64,000 nt of DNA. Source: Pyronema omphalodes (Eukaryota > Ascomycota > Pezizomycetes > Pezizales > Pyronemataceae). Positions 34,669-47,664 of the stretch are shown here, one piece after another. The DNA lies in contig JAJJXM010000001.1 of the NCBI GenBank assembly GCA_024516155.1, forward strand, positions 372,001 to 436,000, read 5' to 3'. Position 1 is the stretch's first letter. Every line of letters begins with the position of its first letter. The notes beneath the pieces were generated by a model, which saw nothing but the letters and a program-made list of their open reading frames with translations, did not search any database and was not told where the DNA came from. Made by a program: the position numbers and the translations under genes.

Positions 34669-37644
34669 TTATGCGTAAAATCCAGCCGAATCAACAAACG
34701 GTGCAACAGTCTCCACTGCTCTCTCCATAACAGCCCTAACTCTCCCCTTCAATGCCTCATTCGTACCCTTTACCTCCAGTGTATCAAAAGAAACAGTCGC
34801 TACATGCTGATCAATTGTAATCTTGACTCCGGGAGTGAATGAATCTTTAGTGGCCAGTGAGTATGAGTTGTCTATCTCGGAATCTTCAGGTGCAGGGGGC
34901 TCCAAGACATCAACGCAGTCGCCAAATTGTGCTTCGAGGAACATCAAGATCCGAGCAAGACGCTGATCGGGAGTGATATGTGCGTGCGGGGAACGTTCGG
35001 GAATATTAGCAAGGGAAGAACCATGGTGATGATGGTTGTGAGTTTTTGAAGAGTCTATTTTCATGTCCATCAGTATCATTCATAAGTAGAGTAGAAGAGG
35101 TAACAAACGTTTAATCGCCGCCGGCGAGCTCTCGAGATTAAGCAAAATAGCAACCACAGCATCGGCTACTCCGTCATTGAGGATATTGCCCACCCATTCC
35201 AGCTCAACGTAGTTTGTCCTCACCCGGACGGTGATACAGTCCATAATCCTGAAAGTCTTTCCAGTCATCTTTGCCTTTCCATTTCCTCCCATCTCGTCGT
35301 CGGACTCCTCAAGAGGCGCGATAAGATCGGGGTCGTATTCATCGTCGTCGTCCTCCTTGGACTCTTCCTTTTTCACGGGCTCCTCGTCTAGATCACCGTC
35401 GTCTTCCATGTTGGCAACAGCACCGAACATGCCTTCGAGGGACCAGCGGATAAGGTCAAGACCGGCAGCATACATAGGCACGCGCTGTTTGCAGGTTACC
35501 ACAGTAGTGGTGAGACCAGCGTACTCTCTAAGGTCGTCAGGAGCCATAAGGGAATATTTGAAGTCGGACTGCACGAGGACGCCAGAGAGAATGATATCTT
35601 TTGAGGCCTTTGCGAGGGCGGTTGATGCGGGATTAAAGGAAGGAGGCTTTTGTGCCAATTTCCCGACAACCTTAATATTTGTATTAGTATCTAGTGCAGC
35701 TCAAAAGTGGAACCAAAAGTGTGGACGAGGGTCGTAGAGGTGGATAGAGGGTCAAAATACCTTTGCAATCTTCTCACCCCTAAAAGGGATTCTCAGCTCC
35801 TCACAGTTTTTGGGATTGTAAATCTTGAATCTATCAATCTCCTTCTTTTCGTAGTTTTTTGATAACAATGCGGACTTGAGACGTCCCATGTTATTCTGTT
35901 CTCCATGCACCAAAATGACAACCTTGGCTCCGACTTCCTCGATGAAGCCAGAGTTCTGAACAAAGTCAACGTGTCCGGCGAAGGAAAGCTCCTCAATGCT
36001 CATTCGACGAGGAACCATGACTTGGGAATCAGGGTCGTTCCGTCGTCCACCGTACCTATTAGCGGTCATGACGGCGGGAATTTCTGTAGGCTCGTTGATG
36101 ATTGATTTCGCCATGGTTCCTTCGACGGAATAACCGGTGATGATTAGACCGTTTCGTGGGTCAGGGGCCCATCGCTCGAGCAACTCGCGGGAGACACCGT
36201 TCTGAGATTGTTAGTTACGTTCACAGGCGCATGGACAGGCAAAGGAGGAGGATGATAGTGTATATTGTATTTACGCAACATGATTTTGTGTGAGCAGAAG
36301 TACAGGATAGACAAAGACAAAGACAAGAACCGGTCCAGCAAGATCCAACACAAAGCTACACAAGAGAGAGAACGCAGTATTAATTTGGGAGATGTGTATT
36401 GCAGATTGTGGAGAATTTGGCTGAGCAGGAGCCTAAGGGAGTGACGATTGACATGGAATGGGGACTGGAATTGGAATTGGGAGAGGCCTACCTGAAGCAT
36501 ACCGGGACTTGCTAACATCACACACCCTCCAACATCATCAAATCGCTCAATATTTTTCAAACTTCGCACCCACTTGAAGTCCCAAGGATTCCTGCCTTCC
36601 CCTTCAAACATTGCTCGCTTTATCTTGTCATTCATGGTATTAATGTAGGTGCGGTATACATCCATACATTTCCTTGCCAAATTACTAGCGTAATAAATTG
36701 GATATTGCTGGAATTTAGGATGCTTTTCCCAGTATTCATCAAGAATTAATAATAGCTCCTGGGCCATTCCTAAAGCAAAGACCGGCATCAGCACACGGCC
36801 TCCTCGCCCGAGAATCTCTGTTGTTAGCTTCATTAATCGTGCCTCTTTCTCTAGTCTAGGCATGTGCGAGGCGGTTCCATAGGTGGACTCGCAAATCAAG
36901 ATATCAGGCTTCACTGGTGGCACCTCAGCACAGACCAAGTGCCGGTCATCCTCACGAGAGTAGTCTCCGGTGAAGAGGATTTTCAACCCGGCAATCTCAA
37001 CCATGAACATAGCTCCACCAAGAACATGTCCGGCGTGGTATGGTGTAATGGATATTCCGGCGTGTGTGAGTGTTGTGTGGTAGTCAATAGCTTCTATCCG
37101 GTTGTAGGACGACAGATGGTCGGCTTCGCTGTAGAGGTTGTCGGCGGTATTGTGAACGTTTCTGCAGACACTTCAGAATTATTCATGATGTAAGAAGCTC
37201 TAACAAAACATACCCGACTCTAATACTGTCTTGAATCAACCACTTGTAGATAGCCTTTGTTGGATGTGTCATAAACACACGGCCCTTGAAGGTTGTCTTG
37301 GACATAACATATGGCAAACTTGCGGCGTGGTCGAGATGGAAATGACTGATTAGAAGAACGTCGACAGTACTCAAATCGAACTCGTCGTAGAAAGGTAACG
37401 CGGCGAGACCATCGTAAGCTGGATGAACACCGGCGTCCAACATTACGGTTTTGCCCTTGTATTGAAGAATATGACATGATCGACCGACTTCGTTACCTCC
37501 GCCCAAGCAGAGAAATGTTAAGTTGTCGGATTCATCCTGTGTCGAACTGTCAGTAAGGTGAACGTGCTCAAACGCGCTAAGCTATGTACTGACAATGATC
37601 TCATCCTCCACAGGGTTGGCATCGTGCTTTCGTTTGGTAGCCAT
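34669..37644 (-). CDS. YSH1: Cleavage and polyadenylation endonuclease (CPSF-73/Ysh1)
   Basis: Ysh1 is the metallo-beta-lactamase/beta-CASP nuclease that cuts pre-mRNA at the poly(A) site. Exons are 37644-37594, 37536-37214, 37161-36492, 36201-35761, 35670-35109 and 35054-34669, in frame, giving 810 aa. The zinc motif HFHLDH is at residues 82-87 after [20 protein letters not shown]. The beta-CASP region follows ([47 protein letters not shown]). The C-terminal domain has an acidic insert ([17 protein letters not shown]) and a His-rich stretch ([10 protein letters not shown]) before the conserved end. Intron 3 (36491-36202, 290 bp) is the longest. The short first exon encodes [17 protein letters not shown]. 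It is divergent from the VPS9-ankyrin-PX gene. Confidence 0.95.
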
Positions 37645-38392
37645 TTTGCTGAAGATTTCCAGAAGTAACTGAGTCGATTAAGCGCGTTATTGTAAATCGA
37701 AGCTCGTTCAGTCGTAAAATCGTGGCAGTTGTGGTGGTGTTCACGTCTTTCTCGAACACGCGCTCGAGAGGTATTCGTACCTGCCTAACTTTCATGCAAG
37801 TACGTGACACAGTAACTAAGCCCTCTTCAGGGCGGGACGCGGATGGTATTACCCGGTCTTTGTCCATGACATGGAACGGTATCTTGGGATTCTCCGTCAC
37901 CAGTGACGCTATGATCTGGACTAGAGAAAGCGTGGCTTTGTGCTGATTTCTAGAACAGAAAGCTGATTTTTGAGATGTAATTCAGAGTTGCAAAATTGTA
38001 ACGTTTCATGACATGTGTTTTGTTGAAGCTCTACAGCCGAAGCAATTGCATCTTGTGATTTCTCTTCAGTGCACAAACACATGCTCTTCCAGAAGCAACC
38101 AAAGCCTTACGAGATGCTCTTCTCACAGCAGCAGCACCCCACACAGCGTAGACGAATGTATCTGCATCACGTGAGCTATACCACCTAAACTAGAAGAGGA
38201 GCAGTACCTCTGCTGCTGCTCCAGTTACTACGGCAGCAACTCCTGAATCGAGACCCGCAAGTAAGCTTCTGGTACTACCAAACATCTTCAAGGCACAGAT
38301 CCAAAGACATCGAGGAGTCGTTCACCTACCTGCACAGCTGCCATTCAAAGACAAAGACGGCACAACAAAGTGTTCCGACATAACCTCCATGA
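37645..38392. promoter_or_regulatory. Divergent promoter region YSH1/VRL1-like
   Basis: 748 bp between divergent start codons. It contains CAGCAGCAG/CTGCTGCTG motifs near 38130-38220 and no convincing coding exon. Both promoters must lie here. Confidence 0.5.
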
Positions 38393-41300
38393 ATGCCTCT
38401 ACTCAATCCATATCTCCGTGCTTTCTTTCGCTCAACTCTCCCCGCACAATGCACACCGGTTCACGACTATGTAAGCTTCCTGCTCCTACACAGGCCACTA
38501 GAGATTCACAGCGATATTTTCCTACGCTTGTCACAGTTATTCTGACGAGATTGTTGCTAGATACTGCTGGTCCCGACCACAGAGATCCTGACGAATACGC
38601 GCGATCGGGAGTCTGGGTCTATGTACAGCGACCTTGTCACAAGTGACGAATTTCTGGGAAGTCATGTCCTCCGCATACCGAACAACACCGCCAGTACGCA
38701 AAATGTGGGTGGTCGGGAGACGCGAGGGAAAGCCAAACAGTTCACGACAATCAACGGAAGGACAGTGGTTGTTAAAGATACTTATGTTTACTCCAACAAA
38801 GGTGGCGGAATCTATAACGAAGATATAGTAAACTACACTTGATGAACTGACTAGGCTTATAGGTTTTAGGAATTTGAATCAGGCACAGCTTCTTCATGAT
38901 ACGCTTCACTATCCCGACGAGCACGGTGATCCCGAGCCATTTCTTATCTACTTTATATCGAAACCGCTCATTGGACAGCTCGAACATGTATCTACTATTC
39001 CGCCGTACCTGCGCGAACGAAGTGGGAAGTATATTGATGGCCCACCCACCTCAGGACCATCCGCGGGACCGTCTCGCCAGTCGGGAAAGAAGAAGGATGT
39101 CCGGTCATTTAATGAGCTGCTGATGCTCTTCCCCATGATTGCACGCCAGATGCAGCCCGGATTAGAGAAGCTATTCCACGAATTCGAAATCTCGTTCCAA
39201 AAATACAAGCCGCTACAGCTCCCACCGCCATCTCCCGCTTCATCGCGATCCGGAAGGTCTGGATCGGTAAATTCGGCGGTTAGCGGGGATGTTTACAAAC
39301 AGGCGGCAGACGAAAGCGAAATCCGGAGGTCTTTGGAGGCGGCCATAACCGCGGCGGCGGACCTCTTTCAGAGAGTAGACCAGGCACAACTGGACTTATT
39401 AGCATCTACGACAGACCTCACGGGTGCGGCGGTGGACCGTTTAATTGAGAGATACGTGGCAGAGCAGCTGCACGATACTACATTATTCCCTCGGTTATGT
39501 GCAACCCAAGCCGCCCAGGATGAGGAGTTGGAACAGAAGGTCCTGCGAATGAGTAATGTGGATCTTACCCAAGTTGGAATTCCTTCATTTGAAACGCAGG
39601 AGAAGAAGAGCTTGGCAAAACGCGTAGCCCGTGGAATTACCTCCTTTGAGAAAATCGGAGCTGCAAAATCGCCGCATGCTATGGTGGAACACCTTTTGGA
39701 TACTGCCCGAACGTTGACAAAGGTAGACGATGGCGACGGAGATAACAAAAATCTTCCAGCAGGAGAGAAAGCTCTAAGCATGGTTACAATGAATGCCGAT
39801 ATGCTCGTTTCCCTATTGTTAATTGTGGTTATCCGTGCCAAGGTGCCACATCTTCATGCTTGCCTCAGTTATATGCGAAATTTTGTGTTTGTTGAGGATG
39901 TCGAACAGGGCGAAATTGGATATATTCTAAGCACGCTGGAGGCAGTCTTGTTTCATATTTTGCAGGACCATACTCTCACCGCGGCGAGCCGAGCGAATGA
40001 TAAATTATGGCGAAGCGTCAGGCAAGGGAATATCAAAGCTGCAAAAAAAATTCTGGAGAAAGGGAAGCCCACCGAAGAGCAGCCATCTAGCGGAGATGCA
40101 TCAGATGAAGATGATAGTTTAATATCTGGTATTGATGGTATCTCACTTGATAATAGCCCTGAGGAGGAAGCGTCCGACATTGAACCTTCTAATTCTCCAA
40201 CTCCAGAGAAAGCTTTACCGGAGAAACCATTACCGGAAATTCCAGCCATCGACGACAGTACCACCATGAATGGAGATATAGAAGATACACCAGAAATTAA
40301 ACCACGAAGCAGAAAATCTTCGTTCTCTTCATTACGATCGAATAATGGTCAGTCAAGTGGTTCTGTTGTCATATTAGATGAAGAGCCAGCAAGTATACCG
40401 CCGAGAGAAGATTCACCTGATGATTCACTCGAAGAAGACAATCAGGAAAACGACACAAGTAAAGATAGCACAGAAGAGCCGGTCCTTAATGGAGCCCGGC
40501 TCGGAACCCCTCTGGATAAAGAAGGGCCACCGCCCGTTGAACTTGCTTTCAGCACACCAACTTCTCCAACCACTGGTGTTGCAAATGTTCGCATAGAAGC
40601 ACTTCAATCAGATGATAACGAAGATTCGGATTCAATAAACAGCCGGGTGGGGCTTAACAAGCCTTTACCAGCACCACGAATTGCTATCACTCGGTTTGAT
40701 ATGGAGGACGAGCCAGAACCACCGAGAAAAACAAGGCCCCGATCTGCGTCGGTGAAAATAATGTTTCCACGAACAAGAAGCCAAAGTGCCGGAAGTGTTT
40801 CGAGTATGGCAACCATTAGTGATCTATCAGTATCATCGATGGTATTATCACGAACCGGAACAAATCAAAGCCAGGCGAGAGATGCATGCAATCCAGAGAA
40901 GCTATCAAAGACACGTAATCCCCAAGGGGAATCAATACTTATGATGGCTATTCACCAGAAGAAATCGGAAATGCTCCGGTATCTTCTGGGAACATCATTC
41001 TTTGATGCCAATTTTATCTTGGAGGACATCAGCAGCGATGGAGCCACTCTTCTTTCTGCAGCAGTTCAAGCCCAGGACACAGCGTCCATTAACCTGCTAT
41101 TAATAGAGTTATTCAGGCTATCAGACGATGTCTTGGAACGATATCTCCGACAAACGGACGTCTTTGGAAGAACAGTGGCACATTACCTCTTCTGTGCCCC
41201 GGATCTCATCAGTCGTCTAGGTCGCTGGCTGCCATGGAGGAAGAAAGATAAGAATGGACAGACTCCTCTGTTTGCACTGTGCCGGTCATACGATCATCCA

Positions 41301-42896
41301 AACTACAGAGAAATGGTTGGAAAGGCGATAAAACAAGCACAGGCGACTCAACAGGACCAAGCAAAGCTCCACATTGATGAACACATTGACGCCCGGGGCA
41401 ACTCTTTATTACATATTGCCGGGGACCCAGCAGTTGTACGAATGCTACTCAGATGCGATGGTGATGTCAATGCTGTCAACGACAAGGGGTTCACGCCGTT
41501 GATGGTGGCAAGCAAATATGGTCGGGTGGAGATGGTCCGGACCTTCTTTAATGACGCACGAGTCGACCTTCTTGCACGTGAGCTTCGTGGTCTTACGGCC
41601 GTTGAGCTTGCTAAAGATGACGATGTCCGCAACCGCATTGATGGTATTTTCCCTCCTCCCTCCCTGAAATACCTCCCTCACTAATTTGCCAGACCTTGTT
41701 CTCTTCCAAAATCCCCCAGGCGAAGGTGGCCGTGTCACCGCTGTCGTCCGTTCCTTCTTCGTTGAAGACGCCAGTATCCGCGTTGTCCTCAAATCTGGCG
41801 CCCCCTCTGGTGAGGATTCCTCAACCTTTACCGTGATGACCTGTCGACGTTCCATAGCCGATTTCCAGTTCCTGGAAGTTTGGCTAAAATTCGAGCACCC
41901 AGCGTCATGGCTGCCGAAAATGAATGTACAGCGCAGTCCCTACCAAATTCCATCCAAACCATCCCGAGCAGTCTTGAGGGACATACAGCTGCGAGTTAAC
42001 AACTTTCTGCGTACCCTCTTGACACATCCTACTTTTGGCACCCATGAGCTCTTATGGGAATTCTTCCTTGTCCCAGAGATGCAACAGAACGCACTCATGG
42101 CTCGAAGTAGAAAGAAGGTTGAGGCTAGGGAGGATTACATAAGGGATGAATTTGCCCCCATAGAGGATACAAAGGAGGTCGAAATGTTTGTTAGCTTCGC
42201 TAGGGAATCTGTACGGAGCATCAGATACGCCACTGCCAGTGCTACGAGACGAGCAACCGTCTTCAAATACGCCATGCAAGGTATTTCTCCTCTCCAGAGC
42301 CCCCATGTTATCCTTCAAGATCTGACTCATGTCATGTAGATCTCCCCGACGCATTCAAGCTCCTCACCCGACACCTCAGTGGCTTCAAATTCCTCTCGAA
42401 TACTCCCCACCTAACGGCGCTTCATCAATTAACCACTCTCCTAACCCCTTCCGACTCCCACCCTTATTCAACCTTCATCGAAGACCTTCGCAACCAAACT
42501 GCCGCCCTTCAAGGTATCCACCTCGCCCTATCCCGTCCTGGAGGTTTAATCGCCGGTATTCATGAAGAACAAAAAATCATTGATCAACATCTTGCATCCC
42601 TTCGCCGCAACGACAGGTGGCCACTAGGGATTATGGATGACACTAGAGCGAGATACCAGGAACAAACGGCGAAGAAAGCGCAGTTTGCTATGGAACAGAA
42701 GGAAAAGAAGGCACAGGAGTTGAGATATACGCAAAGTGTTGCGGCATCAGAATTGGCGGCGTTTCATGAGGAGAGAGTTAAGGTTATGAGGGGTGCATTA
42801 AAGGGGCTTGCACGACGCATGGTGGTGCTGGAAAGGGAGAGGTTAGAGGGATTAGAAAGGGTCATCAGAGGGGTTAGGAGGGTGATCGAGGAATAA
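38393..42896 (+). CDS. VRL1: VPS9-ankyrin-PX endosomal Rab5 activator (VARP/Vrl1-like)
   Basis: Proteins with this layout act on endosomes as Rab5-family (Vps21) exchange factors and sorting adaptors; yeast Vrl1 works with a sorting-nexin partner. Exons are 38393-38470, 38561-38801, 38863-41643, 41693-42280 and 42340-42896, in frame, giving 1414 aa. The N-terminus MPLLNPYLRAFFRSTLPAQC and the YSDLVTSDEFLGSHVLRI / GRTVVVKDTYVYSNKG segments are the conserved N-terminal domain. The VPS9 core lies near residues 405-475 (NADMLVSLLLIVVIRAKVPH, ILSTLEAVLFHI). A long acidic Ser/Pro-rich linker follows (about 495-760), then ankyrin repeats (775-1032; GNSLLHIAGDPAVVRMLLRC, GFTPLMVASKYGRVEMVRTF). A PX domain (about 1037-1160; MTCRRSIADFQFLEVWLKFE) and a helical, charged BAR-like C-terminus complete it. 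Exon 1 uses the second of two nearby ATGs, whose frame gives the conserved start. Confidence 0.88.
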
Positions 42897-43661
42897 GAAA
42901 GGTATATGATAGGAGAAATTAATGAAGATAGGCTTGATTTTGGTAGATGGGATGATTGGCTGGCTGGTGTTTGGAGTTGCATTTTGGTTTTTAGGGCATG
43001 CTGTATTTTCTTTAGGGATAGGTAGCTGAGATCGATAGTCGAGACACGTACATGATCAATGCGGAAGAGTATCGAATGAGTAGCCTTATTTTATGCAATT
43101 GGATACGAGATACGAATAAAAGCCAGCTGGTCTGATGGTAGGGTGTTATGATAGCCTTTATCAATATTTTCTTGACTCAATTCCATTCTGTGGTGTGAAA
43201 CTGGACGTGCGCCGCCTTGACATTGACTGCTCGACATTACGTTACATGTCTTATCACTCGACCCACATTTTGCCGATCAACTTCATTTCAAAACCCGGTG
43301 AATACGAGTAGCAGCTCACTTTCTGATGCCAATTTATCCATTCCCTGATCAACGAATATCACACGCCCTGATTTGGCCTGTAGTCCGCTAGCGCGAGTGG
43401 CGGGTCAATCGCGGTCACCAACCAGGCAACCAGGTAACCCAAGTAACCCAGGTAACCAGGTTTCTGGCGGCCGTACAATGATGTCATGGTCACCGCTTTA
43501 TCTACCCGCCGCCCGCAACCATAACCCCAATCCCATCCAACATCACTTCAAACCACAGCATAATACTCGACAAGATTGAAGAAATAAAATAGGATAAAAT
43601 TACACGAAGATACCCACGGGATACCTACGACAACAAATAAAGATACGAACCAGAGAAAACA
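42897..43661. other. Intergenic region
   Basis: 765 bp. It has the 3' flank of the VPS9-ankyrin-PX gene and a short GGTAACCCA-like repeat at about 43415-43465. The last 100 bases are A-rich and precede the next start codon. No gene is seen. Confidence 0.55.
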
Positions 43662-44486
43662 ATGTCGGCAACAAATAATAATAACGATATCATCGATAAT
43701 CCACAACTCGCTAGTTTCTCTCATTCGACTCCGTATGTCTCCCAGAAGAAAGAGAGAGTTGCACCGTTAGTGGATTTTCTTTTGTTTTTCCTTTGGATTT
43801 TTGGCCATGATTTACCCAAGCCCTAAAGCCCCAATTGCCTGGTCACCAATCCCTAATCCCCAATACTGAAATCCTTCAATTCCTCGATCTTGATTCCTCC
43901 GCAAATACGCCTTCTTTCAGAGACCGTATTCATCCGCAATCCTTAATTACCAATCTGCGAACCAATCATCCTCCCAATTTCTCCACCCATCGGCCCTCAA
44001 TCATCAGTGCCCCATTCCGTTCTTCAGTCCTCCCCAGTCATCCCCTCCCCCTTCAACCCTCTAATTCTCACATCCTTCCAATCCTCCCGATGTTTATTAT
44101 CCCTGCTCTCAATCCTTGATGCACAAACCACTCCAGCCATCCCCGCCCTTCAATGTATACCCCCCACTAACTCCCCTCCTCACAGTTACGAAGAATCCAT
44201 CACAACCCTCGACGACGCCCCCGGCAACCTTCCTCCCAAAGCACAATCCCAAGGTACCATGAACCACGCGCAACCATCCTCCTCCCACTCCGAAAACGAC
44301 GAAAACAAGACCCGAAAGCATGATGAAGCTGCAACAGTACGAAGCATGACCCGCTCTGGAAGTGTTGGTGGCCTAGGAAATGCTGGACATGAGGACCAGA
44401 ATAGGACGACTGAGCAGACGAGAAGAGCTCAGGGGTATGGAGGTCAGGGAAGAGGGAGGGAGAGTAGTGATGTTGTGGGTGCGTAG
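43662..44486 (+). CDS. Unidentified 123-aa low-complexity protein with a 453-bp intron
   Basis: I do not recognise this protein. The model joins 43662-43732 to 44186-44486. The first exon reads MSATNNNNDIIDNPQLASFS and ends at a GTATGT donor. The second begins after a CTAAC branch point and CACAG acceptor and restores frame as YEESITTLDDAPGNLPPK. The product is polar, disordered-looking and rich in Asn, Ser, Gln, Gly and Arg, with no membrane segment. The intron is far longer than its neighbours, so an internal exon might be missed. Matching splice phase, a good acceptor and the compositional match across the junction favour a real gene, but no conserved domain supports it. Confidence 0.5.
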
Positions 44487-46433
44487 GAATGAGGAGGAAT
44501 GAGAGGGGGTGGTAATCCGGGTTTTGGGAAGGTGGGTGTTACGGGTTGAAGGGAATGTAGGATGGTTGGAAGAAAGAGGTGTAGAGGAATAAAGAACTGA
44601 AATATCAATTCTCATCATTCAGTACCATCTATCGTCACCATAGCTTGTCAAGTTGTCCTTGATGTTCCGAAGGCTGTTTTGTGTATAATTGAACGTGTCT
44701 GTAATAGGTTTCATGCAAAGTTGCAAAGTTGCAAAGAGTTCTCTGTTCTAAAATATCTGACTTGTCAACATTTCCTCGGAAGTTTTTCACCAAAGAAATA
44801 ATAATTTTAAGACGTTTCATCCATTTTTCTGCACACAAAGAATCTGCCATTCACCACTTCTCCTAACCGTTTCCTTCAGCGTATACTTTCGATAACTCAG
44901 CAGCTGCTTCTGGATTTCTCATCTCGACTGCGGCGTAAAACATTAAGACCGGTAATATTTTTTTATTCAATTATATAGACTCGAAATCCTCACACCCACT
45001 TCCAATAGTCTATACATAACTACAGGGCTATCATAGAATATAGCTGCTTCCCGTAACTGGGTTTATGAAATCTGCTTCGATAGTTTAGCGTTATTAGTAG
45101 CTTCCTAACATAGTGCAAACCGGAACTGGTACATCCAGAAATGGAAATAGGTAACGTTACATATCAAAAATTTAACCACAGAGCCCTACATCAATCTGTC
45201 CAATCCCATCACTATAAACATTTACATAATCACCTCTCTCCCCATTTCAACCATAGCTCAGTCATAAAAAAATACCGAAGCGAAGATAGAGAAGCAAACT
45301 ATAACTCTACAAGCCATCGATCTACTGAGAGATACACTCTCAAACCAAATATATAACAGAAAATCCGCTGCTGGATCATGTATGTATATGGGTGTATCCT
45401 GAATTCCTTCATATTTCACTATTCCATCCATCACTATACTAAAAAACCGCAAGTGCAGCAATTATAATATTTATTTTAGTATAAAATGTGGATGAAAGCA
45501 TTACACTATTCTTCAGAAAAATAAAAAATAAAACACAAAAACTATAGGCTAGAAAGAGACGAATATTGAGTGATATCACATGTTTACTTACTCATCTCTC
45601 GTTTCTCTAATCGATCTTGGATGCATAAATACTCTCCCATGCACATTTCATTCTTCTTTATGCGAAGCAACACAAAGCAACACAGCACAAAGCAGCTGAA
45701 ATCAGTGTACCAAATCCCTGGACCCTAACTTGAAATTCGCTACCTAGCTTATATTCATTCAGCTTTGAGTTGATACAAGATTAAATACATACGCCATAAC
45801 AGATTACATCTGGTATTTTATATGTAGCTTCATAGAACACTGCAATACCACTACACCACTACACCACTACACCACTACACCACTACACCACTACACCACT
45901 ACACCGCAGCACGCGCCAACGCGCTACAGGTCGCTTAATTGTTACTTATTGCTTACGTCTATATAAAATTCAAGGTAAGAGGGCTACTGTAGGTACACTA
46001 TCGGGTTCATAGCTACACAGATACCCGAGTACAACATCAATTACAGGTATTATGAATAAAAAAAACAAAGTCAAATCACTCATGAAGAAAATATATTATT
46101 AACAAATCCTCTGTTCCTCCTTACTACCTAATGCACCCGCACAACAAATAATTAGTAACAACACCTGGACCCTTCGGGAGCAAAGCATCACCAATAGGGA
46201 AGAAAACAAAAATACATTCAGCGTAAATAATGCAAACGAAGAACACACACTCAGAAACTCCAGCCACAGTAGCTTCAAGTTCTCTTGGGAGTAACAGTAC
46301 CTCGACACACAAAACAATTCATCTCTTCGATTGTAGGTGTTGCTACTAGAGACGTGTACAGACACACAACGATTCATACGAAATCTCAAGATAGCCGTCT
46401 TCAACCGACGAGACGCAGCTCCAGAGTGGAGTA
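44487..46433. other. Gene-free, AT-rich intergenic region
   Basis: No supported gene. It includes an 8-bp ACCACTAC array and scattered short AT-rich direct repeats. Short minus-strand open frames at 44635-44850 and 46099-46443 have no support. Confidence 0.5.
45847..45905. repeat. 8-bp minisatellite ACCACTAC
   Basis: About seven perfect head-to-tail copies, ending at a CACCGCAGC junction. Confidence 0.92.
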
Positions 46434-47664
46434 TTATGGCCAAAGGTTGGCTATTAGTAGTTCACCATTTGCTACACGGATCCAGTACCTGTTCTCTTCG
46501 AAGTCAAAGTTGAATGTGTGCTTCAGTGGAGAAGAAGGCCATGACTTCGAAATCACCTCCTTTTGTGAGCTCGGGGTTAGGTCACAGCGCTTCTCCGTCG
46601 TTCCAGCACAAGAAGACGGCCGGCTTGCCGAGAACCACTGCCCAAACCGACACCGTGGTGTTGGGGAATCAATTGCATCGGTCAGGGGCTGTGCCTCGAT
46701 ATGGATGGTCGATGGAGGTCCAGTGGTTAAAGAAGTGCGACTTGCGGTCCGAGATAGGGCCACTTCTTCGTCTGCCTCGAGGATGAAAATTCGATGCGCA
46801 CCGGAGCGGAAAACTTGCTTCAGGTGGTCCATGTCGATGGTCGGGAATCTGGGGCATTCCGAACTCTTCATCGTCGATTAGGTCCTGGAGGGACACCCCC
46901 CAATGAGAGACGGCGTTGGCGGAAGACCTAGCTGAAGCATCACCGCTGCCAGCATTCTAGGCTGCTTGACGAGCCATAGCTACAGGAAGCGAGATGGACG
47001 TCTTCATAATTGGCTTGTTGAGGGTTTCCTCGTCGGCCAAAGGAGATGAAATGACCAGCTGTGGGGTGCGCTTCGGTGGTCGACGTCCAAACTTGATTAT
47101 ATCCGTAGCACTACGAATGAACGACTCCTTCTTGCTGGGAGGTTTGTCGGGTGGGAATGGTCTTGGAGGTCCAGGCATTTGAGGGAGTTTTTAAACTGTC
47201 GTAAAAGCTGTTTTTGTCGGTTGACTGAGATTTTCCGAGGGCGAGGACCGGAGGAAGAGGGAGTCAGACAAGGGAGTAGAGACTACCAGCTGTTTTGAAC
47301 GCTTCGGTGGTGGACGACCGAACTTGATTATATCCGTAACACTACGGATACAATATGTCATCTGTGTAGAAGTTGATACAGACAGAAAGGACGAGCAACA
47401 GCAGTAACCGCTTGCAATTGTTGCATTTGTCTCGAATTTGTGACCGGGAAAGAGTGCTCGGGTGAATCCAATCGTTGGATTAATCTTGGTGACATAGACA
47501 GACGAACAAAACAGCTGTCTAAGCTTCTTCTGTGTCTTCGAGCCGTTTGAAGACACCAGCTTGTGATCAAAGAACAATCGATCAATTTGCGGTACTTCCA
47601 GACTCAGAGCCGCGAGAAATCCAATGTGACGTTGTCTCCGGTTGGAAAAGACGAGGACGACCAA
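46434..47664 (-). pseudogene. Cluster of minus-strand coding remnants with a duplicated module
   Basis: Three adjacent frames are open: 47664-47191, 47178-46957 and 46871-46434. I recognise none. The first two end regions share a module: IRSVTDIIKFGRPPPKRSKQ with LVVSTPL, against IRSATDIIKFGRRPPKRTPQ with LVISSPL, spaced about 220 bp apart. The third frame ends in a plausible folded segment, LKHTFNFDFEENRYWIRVAN. A second frame (46896-46669) overlaps it and starts MSLQDLIDDEEFGMPQIPDH, so the reading frame is uncertain. No clear introns join the pieces. This could be one decayed gene, the 3' part of the broken spliced locus upstream (47665-49016), or several lineage-specific short genes. Confidence 0.4.
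47030..47370. repeat. Two diverged copies of a ~110-bp tandem module
   Basis: Bases near 47030-47155 and 47258-47370 align by eye, sharing for example CGCTTCGGTGGT and ACTTGATTATATCCGTA. Translated on the minus strand they give the duplicated DIIKFGR-PPKR module. Differences concentrate at single bases, as expected for an older duplication under protein-level constraint or simple drift. Confidence 0.75.
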
